From assembly GCA_035277525.1 (NCBI GenBank), contig DATEKH010000051.1, positions 1-27,965 of the forward strand: DNA of 27,965 nucleotides. Direction: 5' to 3'. Numbering within the stretch: the first letter of the stretch is position 1; every line of letters begins with the position of its first letter. The notes under the pieces were generated by a model that was given only the letters and a program-made list of their open reading frames with translations, had not been told where the DNA came from and ran no database searches. This stretch comes from CAIKMD01 sp035277525 (GTDB taxonomy: Bacteria > Pseudomonadota > Alphaproteobacteria > ATCC43930 > CGMCC-115725). A program made the translations under genes and the position numbers. Shown piece after piece: positions 6,942 to 14,838 of this stretch.

Positions 6942-9109
6942 AAGGGCTTCTTGACATGCTCCTGGATGATTCGGCCCAGCGGCCTTGCGCCGAAGAGCTT
7001 GTCGTAGCCCTTGACGCCGAGCCATTTGCGCGCCTCGTCGTCGAGCACGATCTGCACATTGCGGTCGGCGAGCTGCTCCTCGAGCTGGAGGATGAACTTG
7101 TCGACGACGCGGCCGATGGTGGCGGGGCTGAGCGCCGAGAACGAGATGATCGCGTCGAGCCGGTTGCGGAACTCGGGCGTGAACATGCGATTGATCGCCT
7201 CGTGGTCATCGCCGGTCCGGACCTCGCTGCCGAAGCCGATCGCGGGCTTGGCCAGGTCCGAGGAGCCGGCATTGGTGGTCATGATCAGGATGACATTGCG
7301 GAAATCGACATTCTTGCCGTTGTGATCGGTGAGCTTGCCGTAATCCATCACCTGCAGCAGGATGTTGAAGAGATCGGGATGCGCCTTCTCGATCTCATCC
7401 AGCAAGAGCACGCAATGCGGATGCTGGTCGACCGCGTCGGTCAGCAAGCCGCCCTGGTCGAAGCCGACATAGCCCGGCGGCGCGCCGATGAGGCGCGAGA
7501 CGGTGTGCCGCTCCATATATTCCGACATGTCGAAGCGCGTCAGCTCGATGCCGAGCGTCCTCGCCAATTGCCGCGCGACCTCGGTCTTGCCGACGCCCGT
7601 GGGCCCCGAGAAGAGATAGGAGCCGATCGGCTTTTCCTGCTCGCGCAGCCCGGCGCGCGCCAATTTGATCGCCGCGACCAGGGTCTCGATCGCCGAATCC
7701 TGGCCGAACACCATGGTCTTCAAATCGCGGTCGAGATTTTTGAGGACTTCCTTGTCGTCGCGCGACACGCTCTTGGGCGGGATGCGCGCGATCGTCGCCA
7801 CCACCGCCTCGACCTCCTTGCCGGTGATGGTCTTGCGCCGCTTATTCTCGGGCAGCAGCATCTGCGCCGCGCCGACCTCGTCGATCACGTCGATCGCCTT
7901 GTCGGGCAGCTTGCGGTCGCCGATATAGCGATGCGACAGCTCGACCGCGGTGCGGATCGCCTCGGCGGTATAGCGCACCTTGTGGTGGCGCTCGTAATAG
8001 GGCTTGAGGCCGCGCAAAATCTTCACCGCGTCCTCGACCGTCGGCTCGTTGACGTCGATCTTCTGGAAGCGGCGGACGAGCGCGCGATCCTTCTCGAAGT
8101 AGTTGCGGTATTCCTTATAGGTGGTCGAGCCGATGCAGCGGATGTTGCCCGAGGCGAGAGCGGGCTTCAAAAGGTTCGATGCATCCATCGCGCCACCCGA
8201 GGTGGCACCGGCGCCGATCACGGTGTGGATCTCGTCGATGAAGAGCACGCTGCCGGGCATCGCCTCGAGCTCCGACAGCACGGCTTTGAGGCGCTCCTCG
8301 AAATCGCCGCGATAGCGCGTGCCGGCGAGGAGCGCGCCCATGTCGAGCGCGTAGATGGTGGCGTTCTGCAGCACCTCGGGCACTTCGCGCTGCACGATGC
8401 GGCGCGCGAGGCCTTCGGCGATCGCGGTCTTGCCGACGCCCGGATCGCCGACATAGAGCGGGTTGTTCTTCTGCCGGCGGCACAGGATCTGGATGGTGCG
8501 GTCGACCTCCATCTCGCGGCCGATCAGCGGGTCGATCTTGCCGTTGCGCGCCTTCTTGTTGAGGTTGACGCAATAGGCATCGAGCGCGTCATGGCCGCGC
8601 TTCTGCTTGCCGCCGCCGTTTTCCGCGCGCTCGTCCTCGTCGGAGCCCTGGGCGCGCCGCGTCTCGGAGCGGCCGGGCGCCTTGGCGATGCCGTGCGAGA
8701 TGTAATTGACCGCGTCGAACCGCGTCATCTCCTGATCCTGCAGGAAATAGACCGCGTTCGATTCGCGCTCGGCGAACATCGCGACCAGCACATTGGCCCC
8801 GGTCACCTCCTCGCGGCCCGAGGATTGGACATGGATCGCCGCGCGCTGAAGGACGCGCTGGAACGAGGCGGTGGGCTTGGCGTCCTCGACATGGGTCGAG
8901 ACGAGATTGCCGAGCTCGTTGTCGACGTAATGGAGAATATCGCGGCGCAGCTTGTCGACATCGACGGTGCAGGCGCGCAGCACCGCCATCGCGTCCTGGT
9001 CCTCGGTCAAGGCGAGGAGCAGATGCTCCAGGGTCGCGTATTCGTGCCGCCTTTCATTGGCATAGGCGAGCGCGCGATGGAGGGTCTTTTCGAGGTTACG
9101 CGACAACAT
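6773..9109 (-). CDS. clpA: ATP-dependent Clp protease ATP-binding subunit ClpA
   Basis: A 778-residue hexameric AAA+ unfoldase that feeds proteins to ClpP in the cytoplasm. The Clp N-domain, which binds ClpS, occupies ~1-145 (ALAYANERRHEYATLEHLLL). The first AAA+ module has GDPGVGKT and VLFIDEIHTVIGAG; the second has GPTGVGKTE, VLLLDEIEKAH and the arginine-rich sensor regions. AKPAIGFGSEV contains the IGF-type loop that docks on ClpP. The C-terminal tail is acidic and proline-rich, ending EPEYVE. The length is close to E. coli ClpA (758). It lies 59 bases downstream of clpS and is co-transcribed with it. Its last ~57 codons are duplicated at 1002-1164, and the antitoxin gene begins 2 bases after its stop, so this 3' end appears to be an insertion site. 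Confidence 0.97.
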   Translation of the reverse strand: MLSRNLEKTLHRALAYANERRHEYATLEHLLLALTEDQDAMAVLRACTVDVDKLRRDILHYVDNELGNLVSTHVEDAKPTASFQRVLQRAAIHVQSSGREEVTGANVLVAMFAERESNAVYFLQDQEMTRFDAVNYISHGIAKAPGRSETRRAQGSDEDERAENGGGKQKRGHDALDAYCVNLNKKARNGKIDPLIGREMEVDRTIQILCRRQKNNPLYVGDPGVGKTAIAEGLARRIVQREVPEVLQNATIYALDMGALLAGTRYRGDFEERLKAVLSELEAMPGSVLFIDEIHTVIGAGATSGGAMDASNLLKPALASGNIRCIGSTTYKEYRNYFEKDRALVRRFQKIDVNEPTVEDAVKILRGLKPYYERHHKVRYTAEAIRTAVELSHRYIGDRKLPDKAIDVIDEVGAAQMLLPENKRRKTITGKEVEAVVATIARIPPKSVSRDDKEVLKNLDRDLKTMVFGQDSAIETLVAAIKLARAGLREQEKPIGSYLFSGPTGVGKTEVARQLARTLGIELTRFDMSEYMERHTVSRLIGAPPGYVGFDQGGLLTDAVDQHPHCVLLLDEIEKAHPDLFNILLQVMDYGKLTDHNGKNVDFRNVILIMTTNAGSSDLAKPAIGFGSEVRTGDDHEAINRMFTPEFRNRLDAIISFSALSPATIGRVVDKFILQLEEQLADRNVQIVLDDEARKWLGVKGYDKLFGARPLGRIIQEHVKKPLAEELLFGKLVKGGVVKVSLDKETDKLAFAFEEASGPARPATPDEPDAPKEPEYVE

Positions 9110-9168
9110 GAAACCGGGATTCCTTCGATGAGGGCCAAAAGGGGGCGGTCAAGATGCTCCGGCGCGGT

Positions 9169-9498
9169 TCAGTCCTTCTCCAGGGTACATTGCAGCGGGT
9201 GTTGATGCTGGCGGGCGAAATCCATCACCTGGGTCACCTTGGTCTCCGCGACCTCGTAGGTGTAAACCCCGCAAATGCCGACGCCGCGGCGGTGGACATG
9301 CAGCATGATGCGGGTCGCCTCTTCGCGATTCTTGTTGAAGAAGCGCTCGAGGATGTGCACGACGAACTCCATCGGCGTGTAATCGTCGTTCAGCATCAAG
9401 ACCTTGTACATCGAGGGCTTTTTCGTCTTCGCCTTGGGCTTGACGATCACGCCCGTGCTCGGGCCTTCGGTGCCATTGCGCTTCTCGATATCGCTCAT
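9169..9498 (-). CDS. clpS: ClpS adaptor
   Basis: A 109-residue adaptor that delivers N-degron substrates to ClpAP. The N-terminal ~30 residues are a disordered extension. The core begins MYKVLMLNDDYTPMEFVV, in which NDDYTPMEFV forms the N-end-rule binding pocket, followed by the conserved HVHRRGVGICGVYTYEVAETK. It is the first gene of the clpS-clpA unit. A 254-base gap upstream contains a good sigma-70-like promoter (9563-9591). Confidence 0.96.
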   Translation of the reverse strand: MSDIEKRNGTEGPSTGVIVKPKAKTKKPSMYKVLMLNDDYTPMEFVVHILERFFNKNREEATRIMLHVHRRGVGICGVYTYEVAETKVTQVMDFARQHQHPLQCTLEKD

Positions 9499-9562
9499 CG
9501 CATCGCGTCTGCTGCGCCCTAGCGGGCCTGGCGTTGCTCTCCAATCTCACGCTCGCCCGTCT

Positions 9563-9591
9563 ATGATATGGTTAGCGCGGGGCCGGGGCAA
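9563..9591 (-). promoter_or_regulatory. Predicted promoter of clpS-clpA
   Basis: On the minus strand TTGCCC (9591-9586), a 17-base spacer and TATCAT (9568-9563) resemble a housekeeping promoter, placing transcription start about 55-60 bases before the clpS ATG. If the toxin-antitoxin genes have no promoter of their own, this would also drive them. Confidence 0.4.
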
Positions 9592-9752
9592 AGAGCTTTC
9601 TCGGAACGATCCCCAGGCCTTAGGGGGCAAAGCCTAGCGCGGTTTCCTTAACGCCGGCGAAAGCCGCGCCGGCGGCCCTCGCGTTTTTTTCTCGGGCGAG
9701 CGCCTCCAGGCAGAGCGCCGGAGCGCCGCAGACGGGCGCCGGCGCGCGCCGC

Positions 9753-10220
9753 TCAGGCGGCGGGCTTTGCCTCGGACGGCACGAGCTGGGCGATCACCGC
9801 CTCGACGCGGCCGCCCAGCGGCGCCATGGTCTCGCTCGCGACCGTGCAGCCGATCTCCGAGAGCTTCGCCGTGCCGCTCATGAGCCCGTCGAGGTTGCGC
9901 CTGGCGAAATCGGTCTGGAGCTTCAGCACATCCTCGAGCGTCTTCGCGCCGAGGAGCCCGCGCGCGGCCTCGGTCGCGCTCTGGAAAGCCTCGCGGGCGC
10001 AGGCCATCAATTCCTCGCCGATCGATTCGAGGCCCTCGGCCAGCGCCTCATTGGCCTTGGCCGCGGCTTCGAGATTGTCGCGCCCGAAGGCGGCGAGCGC
10101 GGCATAGGAAAAGCCGGCGACAGCCGGGCGGTCTTGCGGCTCGGACGCTTCGGGCTGCGGCAGCGCGGTCGCGGGCGCGGCGTCCACGGGAATTGCGGCT
10201 TTCTTCGACTTTTGCGCCAT
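9753..10220 (-). CDS. Phasin family protein
   Basis: A 155-residue protein with a disordered, Ala/Pro-rich N-terminus (MAQKSKKAAIPVDAAPATA) followed by a phasin helical domain: YAALAAFGRDNLEAAAKANEA, ELMACAREAFQSATEAARGLL, LEDVLKLQTDFARRNLDG. Phasins coat polyhydroxyalkanoate granules, and some act in stress or membrane adaptation. The lack of Cys-rich or transmembrane segments fits a granule surface protein. The ATG at 10220 is chosen because GAGGAGG lies 6 bases upstream; a longer in-frame ATG at 10370 lacks this and would cover the operators. Two TGC-N3-GCA sites in the upstream interval suggest control by the PHA-responsive repressor PhaR. Confidence 0.88.
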   Translation of the reverse strand: MAQKSKKAAIPVDAAPATALPQPEASEPQDRPAVAGFSYAALAAFGRDNLEAAAKANEALAEGLESIGEELMACAREAFQSATEAARGLLGAKTLEDVLKLQTDFARRNLDGLMSGTAKLSEIGCTVASETMAPLGGRVEAVIAQLVPSEAKPAA

Positions 10221-10282
10221 GCTCGGCCTCCTCAAAACGCGGCGGGACCGCAGCGCCGGCCGCGCGGCACAATGGTTAATGG

Positions 10283-10348
10283 TGCGCTGCAATATAGACT
10301 TTAGCTCCGTCTCAACGCGCCTCTCAAGGCCTTTTGTGCGCTGCACAA
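10283..10348. promoter_or_regulatory. Two TGC-N3-GCA sites, candidate PhaR operators for the phasin gene
   Basis: TGC-GCT-GCA occurs at 10283-10291 and again at 10337-10345, the latter inside the perfect inverted repeat TTGTGC-GCT-GCACAA (10334-10348). Their centres are 54 bases apart, about five helical turns, on the same DNA face, and they lie 63 and 117 bases upstream of the phasin start. PhaR of Paracoccus and Rhodobacter is known to bind TGC-N3-4-GCA-type sequences near phasin genes. The site match is seen; binding is inferred. Confidence 0.5.
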
Positions 10349-10404
10349 TCCGGTTGCCCGTCCGCCACAAAATTGTCGCAACCGCCGCAATCTAGAACTG
10401 GATT

Positions 10405-10432
10405 TTGATTCAATGACTTGTTAACGTATTTT
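10405..10432 (+). promoter_or_regulatory. Predicted promoter of the D-Ala-D-Ala carboxypeptidase gene
   Basis: TTGATT (10405-10410), a 16-base spacer and TATTTT (10427-10432) form a plausible sigma-70-type promoter. Transcription would start near 10439, which favours the GTG start at 10480 over the TTG at 10438. Confidence 0.35.
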
Positions 10433-10479
10433 CGCTTTTGTATTCACGTTTTGGCGCATTGCGACTTTTGGGGGCTTCG

Positions 10480-11754
10480 GTGAAGGTTTTTCGGGTTCGC
10501 TCGGGTGGATTTTTGGCGTCGGCGGTCTTCCCCCTCATCCTCGCGAGCGCGCTCAGCGGCGGCGCCGAAAGCGCCCTCGCCGCCAAGCATTCCTCGATCG
10601 TCATCGATGCGCAGACCGGACAGGTCTTGAGCGAATCAAACGCCGACGCGGTGACATACCCGGCGTCGCTCACCAAGATGATGACGCTCTATCTCACCTT
10701 CGACGCGCTGGAGCGCAAAGAGATCACCCTCGATCAGCGTTTCCCGGTGTCGGCTCACGCCGCCGCCCAGGAACCCACCAAGCTCGATCTTGTTGCCGGC
10801 GAGTCGGTACCGGTTCGCGACCTGATTTTGGGCATTGTCACCCAATCCGCCAATGATGCCGCCGTGGTCCTCGCCGAGGGTTTGGGGGGCACCGAGCACG
10901 CTTTCGCGGAGAAGATGACGCATGTCGCCCATGCCATGGGCATGGAGCATACCAATTACGACAACGCCTCGGGTCTCCCCGATCCGCTGCAGCGCACGAC
11001 GGCCCGGGATACCGCGGTGCTCGCGCGCCGTCTCTATCTCGATTTTCCGCGTGAATATAAATATTTCGCGACCGAGGACTTCACGTATCACGGCGTCACC
11101 TACGGCAATCACAATCATCTCATGAACAGCTTCCGCGGCATGGACGGCATCAAGACCGGATTTATCCGCGCCTCGGGCTTCAACCTCGCGGCCTCGGCGG
11201 TGCGCAACGACCGCCGGCTCATCGGCGTGGTCATGGGCGGCCAATCTGCTCATTCGCGCGATCTCAAGATGGCGGCCCTGCTCAACACGGCGTTTGCTGG
11301 CAAGATCATGCCCGACAACCAGATGGTCGCGAGCAACGCCAGAGCGATGCGGCCAGGCCAGGGCGAATCGACTCTGCATGTTCTGGCTCATCACGCCGCG
11401 CATGCGGTCGCGAACCTCTCGCCCATTGGCCAGGCGGAGGCGGCGACGCCGGTGCGCAAGCCGAATACGGGTTGGAGCATTCAGGTTGGCGCATATCGGC
11501 AGAAGGCCGCAGCGGCTCATGCCGGGAGCATTGCGCTGTCGCATCTTCCGGCCGAGCGCGGCAAGGCTGTCGTCCTCGTCGCCGCGCATTCGAAGAGGCA
11601 CACGACCTATCAGGCGCGTATCGTCAATCTGACGGAAAAGCAGGCCCAGAGCGCTTGCCACATCCTGCGTCGCGCTCATCGCGCCTGCGCGGTGCTGGAA
11701 CCCTCGATGCAGATGGCGGCGTCGCCGGCAGCGTCTAAAAATCTGGCGGAGTAA
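10480..11754 (+). CDS. D-alanyl-D-alanine carboxypeptidase (PBP5/6-like) with C-terminal SPOR domain
   Basis: A 424-residue exported peptidoglycan enzyme that trims the terminal D-Ala from stem peptides. A signal peptide (FLASAVFPLILASALSGG, cleavage probably after SALA) leads to the S11 catalytic domain with the three penicillin-binding motifs SLTK, SAN and KTG (in DGIKTGF). Instead of the usual PBP5 C-terminal beta domain and amphipathic anchor, the protein has an Ala/His-rich linker and a SPOR domain (WSIQVGAYRQKAAA to RRAHRACAVLEP). SPOR domains bind denuded glycan and often recruit proteins to the septum. The GTG at 10480 has GGGGGC 7 bases upstream; a TTG at 10438 would add 14 residues without a ribosome binding site. 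The 3' end overlaps the convergent phosphomannomutase gene by 20 bases. Confidence 0.92.
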   Translation: MKVFRVRSGGFLASAVFPLILASALSGGAESALAAKHSSIVIDAQTGQVLSESNADAVTYPASLTKMMTLYLTFDALERKEITLDQRFPVSAHAAAQEPTKLDLVAGESVPVRDLILGIVTQSANDAAVVLAEGLGGTEHAFAEKMTHVAHAMGMEHTNYDNASGLPDPLQRTTARDTAVLARRLYLDFPREYKYFATEDFTYHGVTYGNHNHLMNSFRGMDGIKTGFIRASGFNLAASAVRNDRRLIGVVMGGQSAHSRDLKMAALLNTAFAGKIMPDNQMVASNARAMRPGQGESTLHVLAHHAAHAVANLSPIGQAEAATPVRKPNTGWSIQVGAYRQKAAAAHAGSIALSHLPAERGKAVVLVAAHSKRHTTYQARIVNLTEKQAQSACHILRRAHRACAVLEPSMQMAASPAASKNLAE

Positions 11755-13129
11755 TCCCGCTGGCGCACAGCTGATCGACGAGCTGCCTTTTCAAGACTTC
11801 GAGCCCTGAATCGCTGCGCGCCTCGACGCGCGCGACGAGCACGTCCTGCGTGTTGGATGCCCGCAGCAGCCACCAGCCATCGGCTGCCTTCACGCGAACG
11901 CCGTCGATCGCGGCGATGCTCGCGCCCGAAGCCTCGAGCCGGGCGCGGACTTCCTCGACGACGGAGAATTTTCTGTCGTCGGAACAGGGGAACCGCAATT
12001 CGGGCGTGTTCACGACTTGCGGCAGCGTATCGCGGAACTGCGCGAGGGTCTGATCACCCCGCGCGATAATTCCCAGCACGCGCACGGCCGCGTAGAGAGC
12101 GTCGTCATAGCCGTAATAGCGATCAGCGAAGAAAATATGACCGCTCATCTCGCCGGCCAGCGGGGCGCCGGTCTCGGCCATCTTCGATTTGATGAGCGAA
12201 TGCCCCGTTCGCCACATCAGCGGAATCCCGCCCATGCGCGCGATTTCGTCGAACAGCACTTGGCTCGCCTTGACATCGGCGATTATGGTTGCGCCAGGCT
12301 TCGCGCGCAGCACGTCGCGCGCCATCAGCACCATGAATTGATCGCCCCACAGGATGCGGCCTTGGCCGTCGACGATGCCGATGCGGTCGGCGTCGCCGTC
12401 GAAGGCGATCCCGAGATCACAGCCTTCGCGCCGCACGGTCTCTTGCAACTGAATAAGGTTTTTTGTCTCGGTCGGGTCGGGATGGTGCGCCGGGAAACGT
12501 CCATCGATCTTTTCGTTGAGCAGAAGATGACGGCCGGGCAATTTCGCCGCCAGACGCTGCAAAGCGTCGCCGGAGGCGCCATTTCCAGCATCCCACGCGA
12601 CGAACAGCGGCTTGCGCCCGTCATAGTCCGCGAGCAGCCTCGCAACATAGGCGTCGAGAACGGCGCGCTCGGTGACGCGGCCCTTGCCACGCGGGAACTG
12701 TCCCCGCGCCGCGATCTCGCCCAGGCGCACGATATCCCGGGCGAAGAACGGCTTCTTTCGCAGCGTGATCTTGAAGCCGTTATGGGCCGGCGGGTTGTGC
12801 GAACCCGTCACCATGATTGCGGCGTCGACGTCGAGCGTGTTCGCGGCGAAATAGAGCATCGGCGTGGGGCCGAGCCCAATGCGAACGACGTCGATGCCGC
12901 TGCTGGAAAGTCCGGCGACCAATGCTGATTCGAGAGCGGGCGACGACAAGCGGCCGTCCCGGCCGACCGCGACCGATCGTCCGCCGGCTTCATGCACCAC
13001 CGCGGCAAAGCTTTGTCCGATGGCGCGGGCATCGTCTTCGTGCAGGGTGTCGCCGACCACGCCGCGAATGTCGTATTCGCGCAGAATGGTCGGATTGAAG
13101 CGATGACCGCCCGCCGCGTGGTCGTCCAT
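11735..13129 (-). CDS. Phosphomannomutase/phosphoglucomutase
   Basis: A 464-residue alpha-D-phosphohexomutase that interconverts hexose 6-phosphate and 1-phosphate through a phosphoserine. The start carries the family opening LREYDIRG. The phosphoserine loop TGSHNPP lies at ~105, the Mg-binding loop DGDADRIG at ~241, the sugar-specificity loop GEMSGHIFF at ~325, and a phosphate-binding region near the C-terminus (RASNTQDVLVARVEA). The type is the bifunctional PMM/PGM (AlgC/ManB-like). It lies 16 bases after galU, with GAGGGAAG before the ATG, so the pair supplies sugar nucleotide precursors for exopolysaccharide or LPS. The last 20 bases overlap the end of the convergent carboxypeptidase gene. 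Confidence 0.94.
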   Translation of the reverse strand: MDDHAAGGHRFNPTILREYDIRGVVGDTLHEDDARAIGQSFAAVVHEAGGRSVAVGRDGRLSSPALESALVAGLSSSGIDVVRIGLGPTPMLYFAANTLDVDAAIMVTGSHNPPAHNGFKITLRKKPFFARDIVRLGEIAARGQFPRGKGRVTERAVLDAYVARLLADYDGRKPLFVAWDAGNGASGDALQRLAAKLPGRHLLLNEKIDGRFPAHHPDPTETKNLIQLQETVRREGCDLGIAFDGDADRIGIVDGQGRILWGDQFMVLMARDVLRAKPGATIIADVKASQVLFDEIARMGGIPLMWRTGHSLIKSKMAETGAPLAGEMSGHIFFADRYYGYDDALYAAVRVLGIIARGDQTLAQFRDTLPQVVNTPELRFPCSDDRKFSVVEEVRARLEASGASIAAIDGVRVKAADGWWLLRASNTQDVLVARVEARSDSGLEVLKRQLVDQLCASGITPPDF

Positions 13130-13145
13130 GTATTACTTCCCTCGT

Positions 13146-14018
13146 TCAGCGATACGCGGCGAGGATCCGTCGCACCGCCGACTGCATATCCGGCCGCGCC
13201 AGCGCGAAGGCGAGATTGGCTTCGAAGAAGCCCGCCTTGTCGCCGCAGTCGAAACGTTTTCCTTCGTAGCGCAGCCCGAAGAAGTCGCGACGGGCTGCGA
13301 TAAGCTGCGACAGCGCATCGGTGAGCTGAATCTCGCCGCCGGCTCCACGCTCGAACTTGCTGAGATGGTCGAAGACCTGCGGCTCGAGGATGTACCGCCC
13401 GATGATGCTCAGCGTCGAAGGCGCGTCCTTGGGCGCCGGCTTTTCTACCACGCCCTTGACCTTCACCAGCCGTCCATCATCGCGTTCGATATCGAGAATG
13501 CCGTAGCGGTTCGTCTGCTCGCGCGGGACATCGACCACGGCGACGATGTTGGCCTTGGTCTGTTCGTAGGCCTCGACCATCTGCTTGAGGCATGGCTTTT
13601 CGGCAAGCACCAAATCGTCGGCGAGAAGCACCGCGAAAGGTTCGTTTCCGACGAGGCGGCGCGCGCACCAAACCGCGTGTCCGAGCCCGAGCGGGTGTTG
13701 CTGACGCGTGTAGGCGACCTGTCCCGGCCGCGGCATCCAAGAGCGAATAGCCCGGAGCTCAGCGTCCTTCGAGCGTTCCTCCAGCGTGTCTTCGAGCTCG
13801 TAAGGATAGTCGAAATGATCTTCGATCGCGGTCTTCGAGCGACCGGTAACGAAGATGAATTCCTCGATTCCAGCCGCCTGCGCCTCCTCAACGGCGTATT
13901 GGATGAGCGGTTTGTCGACCACGGGCAGCATCTCCTTGGGCATCGCCTTGGTCGCCGGAAGAAAGCGCGTCCCCAATCCACCGACCGGAAACACCGCTTT
14001 GAGAATGCGCTGACTCAT
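13146..14018 (-). CDS. galU: UTP-glucose-1-phosphate uridylyltransferase
   Basis: A 290-residue enzyme making UDP-glucose from UTP and glucose 1-phosphate. The nucleotide-binding start is VFPVGGLGTRFLPATKAMPK at ~9-28, followed by EMLPVVDKPLIQYAVEEA and FVTGRSK, all characteristic of bacterial GalU. PAPKDAPSTLSIIGRYIL and GGEIQLTDAL complete the family signature. The length matches E. coli GalU (302). It is the first gene of a galU-phosphomannomutase pair; the mutase supplies glucose 1-phosphate. A possible promoter lies at 14088-14117. Confidence 0.96.
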   Translation of the reverse strand: MSQRILKAVFPVGGLGTRFLPATKAMPKEMLPVVDKPLIQYAVEEAQAAGIEEFIFVTGRSKTAIEDHFDYPYELEDTLEERSKDAELRAIRSWMPRPGQVAYTRQQHPLGLGHAVWCARRLVGNEPFAVLLADDLVLAEKPCLKQMVEAYEQTKANIVAVVDVPREQTNRYGILDIERDDGRLVKVKGVVEKPAPKDAPSTLSIIGRYILEPQVFDHLSKFERGAGGEIQLTDALSQLIAARRDFFGLRYEGKRFDCGDKAGFFEANLAFALARPDMQSAVRRILAAYR

Positions 14019-14087
14019 CGACCATGCTTCTCACAGTTAAAGGCCCAGGGCAACAACGTGGCTTGCCCCCACTTGTTCCCAAATGGG

Positions 14088-14117
14088 TTTATACCGAAAG
14101 CGCTAACCTTTTCATAA
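14088..14117 (-). promoter_or_regulatory. Possible galU promoter
   Basis: Reading the minus strand, TTATGA (14117-14112), an 18-base spacer and TATAAA (14093-14088) lie in the 104-base gap upstream of galU. The -10 is good and the -35 weak. Confidence 0.3.
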
Positions 14118-14122
14118 CCGGT

Positions 14123-14833
14123 TTACGTGCCGAGAAGCAGGTCCTTCGCGCGATTGATCTCTGCCGCCAAATAGGTCGAGCCGCCATGGTCGGGGTGAAG
14201 CTTCATCATGAGACGCCGATGCGCCTCCCTGATTTCGTCTGGGCTGGCGCCAGGCTTGAGATCGAGAATCGCGTAAGCTTGGTCGCGTGTCATTACCGCG
14301 CCGGAGCCCGCGCCGGAGCCCGCGCTTGCTCCCTCGCCTTTGCGCCAGTCAGGCCTGAAACGATCGAGATAGGTCTCAAGCAGCCTTGCTCCCTGCTCGT
14401 CTTCGGCCAGGCACAGCCGCCATAGCGTCAGCATCTCGCTACGATCGAGATCCTCAAGCGCCCGCCCGGCAAAAGCCCCGCGGCGAACCGTACCGGTCAT
14501 GACTCCCGTGTCGTGCTCGAGTTTCATGCGCAGAAATTCGGTTTGCACCTCCGACCGCTCGCCGCCGCCCCCGGTCGCGGCGCCGTAGCGGCGGCGCCAG
14601 CGTGCGCGGCGGCGTAACACGAGCGGCGCGAGCCCGCCGGCGAGCACCAGGGCGGGCGCCCAGCGGTCGGTGACGATGAGAAAGAGCAACCCGGCGGCAG
14701 CCGCCGTCATGCCGATTCCGGCGGCGAGCCATACAAGAAAACGCCCAAGCTGCGCCGCGTCCGCATTCACGATCGCGCGGGCTGCGAGCAGTAGCAGCCC
14801 GAGCAAAACGACGCCGAAAATGAGGTATGGCAT
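14123..14833 (-). CDS. Membrane-anchored J-domain protein
   Basis: A 236-residue protein with hydrophobic segments at ~3-22, ~33-55 and ~58-72, then a basic stretch (RRRARWRRRYG), a middle segment with EHDTGVMTGTVRRGAFAGRALEDL, a Gly/Ser/Ala-rich linker and a C-terminal J domain (~178-236). The J domain reads YAILDLKPGASPDEIREAHR with the catalytic HPD in KLHPDHGG, so it should stimulate a DnaK/Hsp70 ATPase at the inner membrane. The arrangement recalls Tim14/Pam18 and related alphaproteobacterial proteins. It starts 5 bases after the VWA-like gene, suggesting a common transcript. Confidence 0.88.
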   Translation of the reverse strand: MPYLIFGVVLLGLLLLAARAIVNADAAQLGRFLVWLAAGIGMTAAAAGLLFLIVTDRWAPALVLAGGLAPLVLRRRARWRRRYGAATGGGGERSEVQTEFLRMKLEHDTGVMTGTVRRGAFAGRALEDLDRSEMLTLWRLCLAEDEQGARLLETYLDRFRPDWRKGEGASAGSGAGSGAVMTRDQAYAILDLKPGASPDEIREAHRRLMMKLHPDHGGSTYLAAEINRAKDLLLGT

Positions 14834-14838
14834 CGAGG

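Noticed and set aside
6956..9205. A 749-codon open frame on the plus strand, antisense to clpA
   Set aside because: It lies entirely opposite clpA, whose protein is unmistakable. Its translation is Arg/Leu/Asp-rich with no recognisable domain. Long antisense frames are expected from high-GC codon bias.
10636..11679. A 347-codon minus-strand frame opposite the carboxypeptidase gene
   Set aside because: It is a mirror frame of a well-supported gene, Arg/His-rich, without domain motifs or a ribosome binding site.
12017..14117. Plus-strand frames of 303 and 329 codons opposite phosphomannomutase and galU
   Set aside because: Both are antisense shadows of genes with complete catalytic motifs.
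14288..14330. Short GCGCCGGAGCCC tandem repeat
   Set aside because: It encodes the Gly/Ser/Ala linker of the J-domain protein and needs no separate explanation.
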